In this document: positions 16,182 through 23,941 of the stretch, in pieces
Numbering within the stretch: position 1 is the first letter of the stretch
How the letters are laid out: each line of letters starts with the position of its first letter
NCBI GenBank assembly: GCA_020633555.1
Contig: JACKDL010000001.1
Coordinates: 786,193 to 850,192, forward strand
DNA length: 64,000 bases
Reading direction: 5' to 3'
From: Myxococcales bacterium
GTDB lineage: Bacteria > Myxococcota_A > Bradymonadia > UBA7976 > UBA1532
Translations under genes and position numbers: made by a program
The notes under the pieces: generated by a model
Seen by the model: the letters and a program-made list of their open reading frames with translations, nothing else
The model's database searches: none
Told to the model about the DNA's origin: nothing

Positions 16182-17326
16182 TGCGCCATCGCGCGAGCAT
16201 GGCGCTCGCAGGCCTGACGGAACGCGGCCTCGGCGAACGGGCGGTCGGGCTCCCGCCAGAGCTGCTCCACCTGCAGCGCCCCGCTGACCATGCGGGCGGC
16301 CATCCGCCCCACCAGGTGGCCCTCGTGCAGGAGCGGCACCACGTAGTAGCCCCAGCGTCGCTGGGCGGGGGGCTTGTAGACCTCCCAAACGTAGTCGAAG
16401 CCGAAGGCGTGCTCTACCAGGGGCCGGCTCCACAGCAAGGGGTCCAGGGGCCCGAGGATGCGCATGCGCCCGTCGTCTTCAGGGACGGGCCCGTCCCGGA
16501 AGCCGGGCGGCGCCAGGTAGGTGCGGCGGCTGCCCTCCACCTGAACCGCCGCCAGCTCCCCCGATCGCACCAGGCGCTCGGGCAGGTCGCTGCGCTGTTG
16601 GGCGCGCAGCGCCCCCCACCAGGGCCCCGAGGTGCGGGGCATGAGCCCACAGGCGTGGACCCGGTGAATCAGCGCGTCGCGGGCCCGGGTGGCGCCGTCC
16701 GCCGCCGGCGCGCGCGCCCAGGTGGGCAGCGCCCGCTCGGGCAGGTCATACCGCTGCTCGCCGAAGCGGTTGCGGCCACACACCACCAGCCGGCACTGCA
16801 TGGCCAGCGCCCGAAGCGCCAGGGTCCCCAGCTTGGCGGTGCCGCGCCAGACGCCGCTTTGCCACGGATCGGCCAAGGTCCCGTGATCGCTCAGGTCGCG
16901 GGCCGCCAGCGGGCCCCGCGCCCGCACCTCGGCCACCACGGCGTCCAGCAGCGCCGGCGGCAGGGCCCGCATCCGCTCGCTCTGCTGGAAGTCGGGCTCG
17001 TCCCCCAGCCGCGCCCGGTACTCGGGGAAGCGATGGGCCGGCAAGATGCAGCGCTGCTTCGCGAAGTGCTCGAAGCCCACGTCCCGGCCCAGGAGCTCTC
17101 GGTAGACGTCGCCCCGAGCGAGGCCATCCACCCGCGCCAGCGCCACCAGCTCTGCGTTGGTGCCGATGCGGTCCAGGGGATCGAGCTGGATGCAGCGCAG
17201 CCGGGGAAGCAGCGCGCGCAGGCCGGCGGCGCCCGCCAGGGGCTCGGCCCGGCACAGCCCGTGGTGAGCGACAAGGAACCGCCGCGCCTCATCAGGGCTC
17301 AGGCGGTGGGTGCCGTCGCCCGCCAT
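16178..17326 (-). CDS. YcaQ/AlkX-like winged-helix DNA glycosylase
   Basis: This 382-residue protein starts at ATG 17326, overlapping the stop of the C45 hydrolase gene. It fits the HTH_42/YcaQ family (about 390-410 residues). It has the N-terminal 'LRCIQLDPLDRIGTNAELVA' segment with the QxD pair (Gln47, Asp49) that is catalytic in E. coli YcaQ, and 'GFEHFAKQRCILPAHRFPEY'. Further along are 'RILGPLDPLLWSRPLVEHAF' and 'WEVYKPPAQRRWGYYVVPLL'. Characterised members unhook DNA interstrand crosslinks or protect against alkylating natural products. Substrate is not predictable here. Confidence 0.85.
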   Translation of the reverse strand: MAGDGTHRLSPDEARRFLVAHHGLCRAEPLAGAAGLRALLPRLRCIQLDPLDRIGTNAELVALARVDGLARGDVYRELLGRDVGFEHFAKQRCILPAHRFPEYRARLGDEPDFQQSERMRALPPALLDAVVAEVRARGPLAARDLSDHGTLADPWQSGVWRGTAKLGTLALRALAMQCRLVVCGRNRFGEQRYDLPERALPTWARAPAADGATRARDALIHRVHACGLMPRTSGPWWGALRAQQRSDLPERLVRSGELAAVQVEGSRRTYLAPPGFRDGPVPEDDGRMRILGPLDPLLWSRPLVEHAFGFDYVWEVYKPPAQRRWGYYVVPLLHEGHLVGRMAARMVSGALQVEQLWREPDRPFAEAAFRQACERHARAMAQ

Positions 17327-18426
17327 CAGCGGGTGAAGCGGTGCTCGACCCACTCGCCGCGATCGGCCGGGCCGCGGCAGGCGCGAATGCGGCGCTCGGC
17401 GGGCACGGCGATGACCACGCCGTTGGTGGCCGTGCCCTGATCGTCCTCGTGGTAGCGGTTGACGCTCAGGTGCCCGTCGGCGCGGTCTGCGAAGACGCTG
17501 TACAGCGCCTGCTCGTCGAAGCCCTGCCGATCCACCAGCGCGCCGATGCGGGCGAACCGGTGGTAGGTGCTGGGGGTCGGCTCCTCGCCCTGCATGGCCA
17601 GGATCTGCGGATCGATGCAGTGGTTCGTGCGCCAAACAGGGCCGTTGGCCGTGTCGCGCCGCACGACCCGCGTGGGCGCCGCCTCCAGCTCGATCTGGGC
17701 CGCCGCGTCTGCCAGCCAGTAGGTGTGGGCGCCCGCCCGGGGCGCGTCGGTGATCCAGCGGGCGGCGGTCTCGGCGTCCGGCGCGTGGGCCGCGCGGTGC
17801 AGCAGGTTCAGGTAGCCCACGCCGGGCCGGGCCCCCCAGGTCTTGATGTTGGTGGTGCCCACGGTGACCCCGTGGCTGTTCATGGCTACCAGGGTCAGGC
17901 AGCCCACACAGGTGATGCCCCACGTCTCAGGGCCCTCGGCGGGCTTGCGGTGGAAGCCGACGATGAAGTCCACGTCGGTGGGGTTCAGATCCCAGGTCTG
18001 CCCCACCAGGGCGTGGCCGGTGGCGGTGCGCGCGCCGGGGATCATCACCGACGAGCAGCCCTCGGCGTCCCCCGGCGGGGTCTGGGCCTGCGGATCGCCC
18101 GCCAGCAGCAGCACGTCGCGCATGTCGGTCATGTTGGTGGCGGCGTACAGGCGCACCGGATCCACCCCCGCGCCCTCGGCGATGCCGTCGGCCTCGGCCA
18201 CGCCCTCGGGGTGCCAGGCCGCCGAGATGCGCCGGCTCTCGGCGGCGATGGCCAGCAGGCCGTCGATGCTGCCCTGGCCGCGATCGGCCACGTACTGGGC
18301 CACCGCCGCGAAGCGCACGTCCACAAAGGCCTGGATGCGATCCCGCAACGCCTCGCCGTGGGCCTGGCCCATGGCCCGCGGGGTACCGCTCAGGGTGATC
18401 TGCTCCAGGGAGTAGCGGGGCGTCAT
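17326..18426 (-). CDS. C45-family peptidase/acyltransferase (Ntn hydrolase)
   Basis: This 366-residue protein starts at ATG 18426, overlapping the stop of rnc (ATGA). It resembles acyl-coenzyme A:6-aminopenicillanate acyltransferase and related C45 proteins. Features are 'GTPRAMGQAHGEALRDRI' at the N-terminus, the probable autoprocessing site 'DAEGCSSVMI' with Cys124 as nucleophile, and 'GQTWDLNPTD'. The segments 'NSHGVTVGTTNI' and 'RTNHCIDP' follow. Such enzymes self-cleave before the Cys and act on amide bonds of small molecules or peptides. No signal peptide is seen. The physiological substrate is unknown. Confidence 0.85.
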   Translation of the reverse strand: MTPRYSLEQITLSGTPRAMGQAHGEALRDRIQAFVDVRFAAVAQYVADRGQGSIDGLLAIAAESRRISAAWHPEGVAEADGIAEGAGVDPVRLYAATNMTDMRDVLLLAGDPQAQTPPGDAEGCSSVMIPGARTATGHALVGQTWDLNPTDVDFIVGFHRKPAEGPETWGITCVGCLTLVAMNSHGVTVGTTNIKTWGARPGVGYLNLLHRAAHAPDAETAARWITDAPRAGAHTYWLADAAAQIELEAAPTRVVRRDTANGPVWRTNHCIDPQILAMQGEEPTPSTYHRFARIGALVDRQGFDEQALYSVFADRADGHLSVNRYHEDDQGTATNGVVIAVPAERRIRACRGPADRGEWVEHRFTR

Positions 18427-19178
18427 GGCGTCTCCTCGGCTTTCGCCGCTCGCATCCGGTTCAGGGCATCGAGGGCCTCGGCGGCGGCCGCGCGCTCAGC
18501 CGCCTTCTTCGAGCGCCCCACCCCCCGGGTGGTCAGCGCGCCGAGGCGGAGCTCGACCTCGAACTCTTTCTCGTGATCGGGGCCCCGCGCCTCCACCAGG
18601 TGGTAGCTCGGAGCGATCTGAAGCACGGCTTGGGCAGCCTCCTGCAGCCGGGTCTTGTGGTCGCGGTGCCCGCGGCGCGACTCGCCCTTGCAGATGGCGG
18701 CGGCGTAGTGGGTGAGCACCACCCGGCGCGCGGCGCCGTAGCCCAGATCCAGGTACACCGCGCCCAGGCAGGCCTCGAAGGCGTCGGCCAGCACGTTGTG
18801 CTTCGACCGGCCCCCGCTGCGCTCTTCGCCGCGGCCCAGGCGCAGGGCCGGGCCGATGCCGATGTCGGCCGCAACCTCGGCCAGGCTGACGGCGTTCACG
18901 ATGCTGGCCCGCAGGCGCGAGAGCTGGCCCTCGTCGCGACCGGGGTGTGCGCGCATGAGCGCCTCGGCGACCACGGCGCCCAGCACGGCGTCCCCCAGGA
19001 ACTCCAGCCGCTCATTGTACGGTACGTCTCGGCGGCGCTCGTTCGCGTAGGACTTGTGCGTCACCGCCACCTGGAGCTGCCCGCGCTCGCCGGGCGGATA
19101 GCCCAGCCGGGCCGCCAAGGCCGCCAGCGGGCGATCCTCGGGATCCACGCGGCTCAGATCCGGCCCACCTTCAGTCAT
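18423..19178 (-). CDS. rnc: Ribonuclease III
   Basis: This 251-residue protein starts at ATG 19178, overlapping the mnmA stop. The RNase III signature 'NERLEFLGDAVLGAVVAE' lies at residues ~55-72, with catalytic acidic residues there and in 'LADAFEACLGAVYLDLG'. A C-terminal double-stranded RNA-binding domain follows ('DHKTRLQEAAQAVL...GVGRSKKAAERAAAAEALDAL'). RNase III processes rRNA precursors and structured RNAs. Length is slightly above the E. coli enzyme because of an Arg/Asp-rich N-terminal extension. Confidence 0.97.
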   Translation of the reverse strand: MTEGGPDLSRVDPEDRPLAALAARLGYPPGERGQLQVAVTHKSYANERRRDVPYNERLEFLGDAVLGAVVAEALMRAHPGRDEGQLSRLRASIVNAVSLAEVAADIGIGPALRLGRGEERSGGRSKHNVLADAFEACLGAVYLDLGYGAARRVVLTHYAAAICKGESRRGHRDHKTRLQEAAQAVLQIAPSYHLVEARGPDHEKEFEVELRLGALTTRGVGRSKKAAERAAAAEALDALNRMRAAKAEETP

Positions 19179-20278
19179 CCCTGCGCCCCCGTCGTTCGGT
19201 CCTGGAGCGGCCGCTCGATGAAGCCGCCGGCCAGCACCCGCCCGTCGCCGTCGTAGAGCACCACCGCCTGCCCGGGCGCCACCGCCCGCTGGGCCTGCGC
19301 GAAGTGCACCGTGAAACCGTCGCCACCGGGTACCACCTGCGCTGGCACCGGCTGGTGGCGGTAGCGAATCTGCGCCAGCACGGCCCGCGCCACGGGCGGA
19401 ATCCGCCAGATCGTGTGGCGGGCCACCAGGCCCGTGGCCTCGAGGGCCTCGGCAGGCCCCACCGTGAGGGTGTCGGTGCGCCCGTCCACCGACAGGACAT
19501 ACAGCCGGTCCCCCGTGGCCAGGCCCAAGCCCTTGCGCTGCCCCACGGTGTAGCGGTGGATCCCCGGGTGGGTCCCCAGGCGCGCCCCCGCCCGATCGAC
19601 GATGGGCCCCGCCGCGGGCACCCGGTCGCCCACCAGGCGCTCCACCACCGCGGCGTAGTCGCCCTCGGGCACAAAGCAGATGTCCTCGCTGTCGGCCTTG
19701 TCGGCGTTGCCCAGGCCCAGCGCCCGAGCCCGCGCACGCACCTCGTCCTTGGTCAGCGCGCCCAGCGGGAAGCGCACCCGCGCCAGCGCCTGAGGGTCCA
19801 TCCCGAACAGGAAGTAGCTCTGGTCCTTGGTGGGGTCCACACCCCGCGCCAGGCCCCACCCGGCGGCGGCCTGCGGATCGGGCACGGTCTGCGCATAGTG
19901 CCCGGTGACGAGCAGATCGCAGCCCAGCGCCTGCGCCCGGGCCATGAGCGGGGCGAACTTCACGTGATCGTTGCAGGCCACGCAGGGGTTGGGCGTGCGC
20001 CCCTGCAGGTAGGCCTCGGCGAAGGGCTCGATGACCTTCTCGCGGAACACCTGGCGGTAGTCGGCCACGTAGTGGGGGATGCCCAGCGCGTCGCAGGCCA
20101 GGCGAGCGTCGAGCAGATCGTCGGGCGAGCAGCAGGAGCCCCCCTTCCCCGCCCGCTCGGCCTCGGTGGCGTCGCGCAGCTTCATGGTCAGGCCCACCAC
20201 CTCGTGGCCCGCCTCGACCATCAGGGCCGCCGCCACCGAAGAGTCCACGCCCCCGCTCATCGCGACCATCACGCGCAC
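19175..20278 (-). CDS. mnmA: tRNA 2-thiouridylase MnmA
   Basis: This 367-residue protein starts at GTG 20278, six bases after TGAGGAG; an ATG three codons in is possible. The PP-loop 'MSGGVDSSVAAALM' is at residues 7-20. The catalytic Cys pair is in 'GRTPNPCVACNDHVKF' and 'DSEDICFVPEGDY', with 'GHYAQ' between them. MnmA adenylates U34 of Lys, Glu and Gln tRNAs and replaces the oxygen with sulfur (s2U). Its stop codon overlaps rnc, and a cysteine desulfurase gene lies 10 bases upstream, supplying the sulfur. Confidence 0.97.
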   Translation of the reverse strand: MRVMVAMSGGVDSSVAAALMVEAGHEVVGLTMKLRDATEAERAGKGGSCCSPDDLLDARLACDALGIPHYVADYRQVFREKVIEPFAEAYLQGRTPNPCVACNDHVKFAPLMARAQALGCDLLVTGHYAQTVPDPQAAAGWGLARGVDPTKDQSYFLFGMDPQALARVRFPLGALTKDEVRARARALGLGNADKADSEDICFVPEGDYAAVVERLVGDRVPAAGPIVDRAGARLGTHPGIHRYTVGQRKGLGLATGDRLYVLSVDGRTDTLTVGPAEALEATGLVARHTIWRIPPVARAVLAQIRYRHQPVPAQVVPGGDGFTVHFAQAQRAVAPGQAVVLYDGDGRVLAGGFIERPLQDRTTGAQG

Positions 20279-20288
20279 GGTCCGCTCC

Positions 20289-21449
20289 TCACGCTGCCTG
20301 CGCCCGCTGCACCAGCGCAGGCAGCGCGGTCAGCACGCGTTCGATGTCTTCAGCTCGGGTCTCGGGCCCCAGTGAGGCCCGCAGGCCCTGGCGCGCCGTC
20401 TCGTCGTCCAGGCCCATGGCCCGCAACACGGGCGACGGCTCCACCGCCCCCGAGGCGCAAGCCGAACCACTGGAGAGCGCGACGCCCTCCAGATCCAGCG
20501 CCGCCAGGAGCACATCGCCCGGCACGCCGGCGATCCGGAACGCCAGCGTGTTGGGCAGGCCCCCGTCGGGATCACCGTGCTCCACATAGGCCCGCCCAAG
20601 CCGGTCGCGCAGGCCCGCCCGCAGGCGGTCACGCAGCGCCCGGATCCGGTCCATAGCGGCCAGCCGCTGCCCGATGGCGGACGCTGCCACCCCAAGCCCC
20701 ACGATGCCCGGCACGTTCTCGGTCCCGGCCCTGCGCCCGCGCTCCTGGGGGCCCCCGGCCAGCAGCGGGGCCAGAGCCACACCAGGGCGGGTCCACAGGG
20801 CGCCCACGCCGGGGGGCGCACCGATCTTATGCCCCGAGACGACCACCAGATCTGCGCCCAGGGCCGTGACGTCCAGCGGCACCTTGCCCCACGCCTGCAC
20901 GGCGTCGCACAGCACCAGCGCGTTGGGCGCCCGCCGGCGCGCAGCCTCGGCCAGCGCAGCCACGGGGTACAGGGTGCCGACTTCGTTCTGGGCCCGCATG
21001 AGCGCCACCAGGCGCGCGTCTTCCGGTGTGTGGGCCAGCAGGGCCGCCGGCTCCAAGGCCGCCTGGCCATCGACCGGGACCCGCCCCACCCGGCCGCCAG
21101 CGCGCTCACACGCACCGAAGACCGCCGGGTGCTCCACGGCGCTGGCCACCACCGCATCGCCTGGGCGCACCACGCCGGCCACCGCCAGGTGCAGCGCCTC
21201 GGTCGCCCCGCTCGTGAAGGTGATGTGGCGCCGATCGGCCCCCAACGCAGCCGCCACCTGGGCGCGGGCCGCCTCGATGGCCGCCCGCGCCGCCCGCCCG
21301 GGCGCGTGCACGCTGCTCGGGTTGCCCCCCCGCATGAGCCACGCCGCCGCCGCCTCAACGGCCGGCGGCCAAGGACAAGCCGTGGCGTTGTGGTCCAGGT
21401 AGACCGGGCGGGGATCGCGGGACGGCAAGGGATCTCCAGGCAGGGGCAC
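20289..21449 (-). CDS. Cysteine desulfurase (NifS/IscS family)
   Basis: This 386-residue PLP enzyme has 'VYLDHNATACPWPPAV' at the N-terminus, 'ITFTSGATEALHLAVAG', and 'VVVSGHKIGAPPGVG' with the PLP Lys near 208. The active-site loop 'ALSSGSACASGAV' carries the catalytic Cys near 331. The short SSGSACASG loop is typical of class I (IscS/NifS) enzymes. It converts L-cysteine to alanine and forms an enzyme persulfide. Its position directly before mnmA suggests it is the sulfur donor for tRNA s2U34. No iscU or other Fe-S assembly gene is nearby. Confidence 0.93.
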   Translation of the reverse strand: MPLPGDPLPSRDPRPVYLDHNATACPWPPAVEAAAAWLMRGGNPSSVHAPGRAARAAIEAARAQVAAALGADRRHITFTSGATEALHLAVAGVVRPGDAVVASAVEHPAVFGACERAGGRVGRVPVDGQAALEPAALLAHTPEDARLVALMRAQNEVGTLYPVAALAEAARRRAPNALVLCDAVQAWGKVPLDVTALGADLVVVSGHKIGAPPGVGALWTRPGVALAPLLAGGPQERGRRAGTENVPGIVGLGVAASAIGQRLAAMDRIRALRDRLRAGLRDRLGRAYVEHGDPDGGLPNTLAFRIAGVPGDVLLAALDLEGVALSSGSACASGAVEPSPVLRAMGLDDETARQGLRASLGPETRAEDIERVLTALPALVQRAQAA

Positions 21450-21485
21450 GAAAGGGGCGACGCTAGCCCGGCCGGTGGCCCAGGG

Positions 21486-22688
21486 TCAATCGGCCCCCCC
21501 GGGCCCCCCCCGGCGCGGCCGCGTCGGCAGCCGCAGCACCAGACAGGCGCCGCCTCCCGGCGCCTCGCCGATGATCAGCTCGCCGTCGTGCATCTCGGCC
21601 GCCCGATCGGCCAGCGCCAGGCCCAGGCCCGCCCCCCCGTGCGCGCGGGTGGCGCTGCCGTCGACCTGATAGAAGGGCTCGCGCACCTTCTGCCGCTCGC
21701 CCGGCGCGATACCCGGCCCTTGGTCGCAGACCTCCACCCGCAGCCAGCGGGCCTCGCTCGGCCCCTCGGCCACGAGCCGGAGCTGCACCGTGCCGCCCTC
21801 GGGCCCGAACTTGATGGCGTTCTGCAGCAGGTGGATCACCGCCTCCACCAGCCGGCTGCGGTCAGCCACCACCGGCTCTGAAGCCTCGACGGTGCGCTCC
21901 ACCGTCACCCCACGGGCCCGGGCGAGGCCGCCCACGCCCTGCAGCGCCTGCCGGGCCAGCTCGGCCGGCTCCACCACCCCGAACTCGATGGACACCGCCC
22001 CGGTGGCGAACCGGGTCACGTTCAGCAGGTTGTCGATCTGACCCTTCAGCCGGCGGAGGTTGCCGTCCAGACGCTCCACCACGGTGCGCTGCCCGGCCGT
22101 CAGGGGGCCCAGCTCCTCGCCCAGCAGCATGCGGGCATAGCCCAGCAGCGGCGTCATCGGGGTCGAGAGCTCGTGGCTCACGTTGCGCAGCACCTCGCGC
22201 TTCAGGCGATCCACCTCACGCAGGCGCTCGTTGGCGTGGGTGAGCTCGCGCACCTTGGCCTCGAGGCGGTGCACGGTCTTCTGGGCGTGATCGGCCAGGT
22301 GCGCCACCCGCCGCGCTTCATCCGGCGCCTCCCGCTTGCCCGCCAGGAAAGCCTCGATGGCGCGGAAGAAGGTGGCCGGACGCACCGGCTTCGCCAGGAA
22401 CCCGTCGAAGCCCAGCGCCAGCGCCCGATCCCGATCGCCCTCGGCGGTGATCGCCACCACGGGCACCGGCTTGATCTGCGGATCCCCCTTCAGCCGGCTG
22501 ACCACCTCGTAGCCGTCGAGCCCGGGGATGTTGATGTCCACCAGGATCAGGTCAGGCGCCGTGGTCCGGGCCAGCTCCAGCCCCAGCAGCCCATCGTCGG
22601 CGTCCACCACGTGGACCCCACGGGACTCCAGCAGCTTGCGGACCAGCAGCCGGTTCTCGGGGCGATCTTCGATGTGCAGCACCTTCAC
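21486..22688 (-). CDS. Hybrid receiver-histidine kinase
   Basis: This 400-residue protein starts at GTG 22688 and overlaps the stop of cca. The N-terminal receiver domain (1-~115) has acidic residues in 'HIEDRPEN', phosphoacceptor Asp51 in 'LILVDINIPGLDGYE', and Lys in 'FLAKPVRP'. A coiled segment leads to the phosphoacceptor box 'LRNVSHELSTPMTPLLG' (His172). The ATP-binding domain has N ('IHLLQNAIKFG'), G1 ('VCDQGPGIAPG') and G2 ('GGAGLGLALAD') boxes. No membrane segment is present, so the kinase is cytoplasmic and probably controlled through its own receiver. Confidence 0.9.
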   Translation of the reverse strand: MKVLHIEDRPENRLLVRKLLESRGVHVVDADDGLLGLELARTTAPDLILVDINIPGLDGYEVVSRLKGDPQIKPVPVVAITAEGDRDRALALGFDGFLAKPVRPATFFRAIEAFLAGKREAPDEARRVAHLADHAQKTVHRLEAKVRELTHANERLREVDRLKREVLRNVSHELSTPMTPLLGYARMLLGEELGPLTAGQRTVVERLDGNLRRLKGQIDNLLNVTRFATGAVSIEFGVVEPAELARQALQGVGGLARARGVTVERTVEASEPVVADRSRLVEAVIHLLQNAIKFGPEGGTVQLRLVAEGPSEARWLRVEVCDQGPGIAPGERQKVREPFYQVDGSATRAHGGAGLGLALADRAAEMHDGELIIGEAPGGGACLVLRLPTRPRRGGPGGAD

Positions 22689-23941
22689 GGGCCGTCCTCC
22701 AGGCCTGCGTCGATGGCGGGCAGCGCAGCGAGCAGCCCGTCGGCGGTGTTCAGCGCCGGATCGGCCCAGGTGGCCTCGAGCAGCGCCTGAAGCAGCCGCC
22801 CCACCCGCCGCGAGGGGGCGATGCCCAGCGCCGCCACCACCGCGCGGCCGTCGATGGCCAGCTCACGGACCGCCAGCGGCCCCTCCACGACGGCCAGCGC
22901 GTCAACCCGGGCCCCAAGAGCGTCCCAGGTGGCCACATCAGCCCCGTCCGCCCAGGCCCGGCGGACCGCGAGAAAGTCGGGCCACGCCTCCCGACCCACC
23001 TGCGCCACCGCAGCTCGGAGTGCAGGTGCCGGATCGGTGGCTCGGGGGCTCAGGCTGCGCAGACCGAGCAGGTGCTGCACGGCCCGACACGTCGCTCGGC
23101 TGAACCGGAGCGCCTCGCAGGCGGCCCCGTCGTCATCCGTCCCCCAGAGCAGGGCCGCCAGCCGGACCTCGAGCCCGTCGGGCGCGGCGCCCACCGCGAC
23201 GGCGGTTCGCTCCAGCCGCTCGGGGCTCAAGGCCGCCACGGCAGGCAGGATCTCCGGCAGCAGCGCCGTGCGCGCCAGGGCCCGAACGCCCCAGCCCGCC
23301 CGCGGGGCCCGCAGCAGCTTCGCCAGCTCCACCTGGATCCGCTCCACCGCGATCCGGCGGAAGGTCGGGAGCGTCTTCGGGATTGCTGCCTCGGTGGCTG
23401 GATCCAGCGCCAGATCGAGCACGGTGGCGAAGCGCACGGCCCGCATGGCGCGCAGGCCGTCCTCGCCGAAGCGCGCCTCGGCCTCACCGACAGCCCGCAA
23501 GACCCTTCGGGCCAGATCGTGCTGCCCGCCAAAGGGATCACGGATCTCGCCCCGCGCGGGGTCCCAGGCCATGGCGTTGACCGTGAAGTCGCGCCGACTC
23601 AGATCCGCCTCCAGCTCCCGGGTGAAGCGCACCTCGTCGGGCCGCCGACCGTCGCTGTAGCCCACCTCGACCCGGTAGGTGGTGACCTCCACGGGCAGCC
23701 CGTCGACCACCACGGTGACCGTCCCGTGCTGCAGGCCGGTGCCGATGGCACGCGGGAACAGGGCCATCACCGCCTCGGGTTCGGCGTCGGTGGCCACGTC
23801 CCAGTCGTTCACCGCGCGCCCCAGCAGCCGATCGCGGACGCACCCGCCCACGAACCAGCCCTCGTGGCCGGCCCCGTGCAAGGCCGCCAGCACGGTCATC
23901 GCCGCGGGGGGCGGCGGCGAAAGACGATCCACTGCCGTCAC
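22685..23941 (-). CDS. cca: CCA tRNA nucleotidyltransferase
   Basis: This 418-residue protein starts at GTG 23941, overlapping the stop of the P-loop/TPR gene; the longer open frame is a shadow. The class II nucleotidyltransferase head has 'GWFVGGCVRDRLLGRAVNDW', with the metal-binding DWD. 'LSRRDFTVNAMAWDP' follows, then 'EDGLRAMRAVRFATVLDL'. The enzyme adds CCA to tRNA 3' ends without a template, which is needed here because the tRNA-Leu in this window lacks an encoded CCA. The length could also fit a poly(A) polymerase I-like member, so specificity is inferred. Confidence 0.88.
   Translation of the reverse strand: MTAVDRLSPPPPAAMTVLAALHGAGHEGWFVGGCVRDRLLGRAVNDWDVATDAEPEAVMALFPRAIGTGLQHGTVTVVVDGLPVEVTTYRVEVGYSDGRRPDEVRFTRELEADLSRRDFTVNAMAWDPARGEIRDPFGGQHDLARRVLRAVGEAEARFGEDGLRAMRAVRFATVLDLALDPATEAAIPKTLPTFRRIAVERIQVELAKLLRAPRAGWGVRALARTALLPEILPAVAALSPERLERTAVAVGAAPDGLEVRLAALLWGTDDDGAACEALRFSRATCRAVQHLLGLRSLSPRATDPAPALRAAVAQVGREAWPDFLAVRRAWADGADVATWDALGARVDALAVVEGPLAVRELAIDGRAVVAALGIAPSRRVGRLLQALLEATWADPALNTADGLLAALPAIDAGLEDGP

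Noticed and set aside
15708..16433. Longer 241-residue version of the small membrane protein
   Set aside because: The extra N-terminal residues are an Arg/Pro/Gly shadow of the YcaQ-like gene; ATG 16181 overlaps its stop codon.
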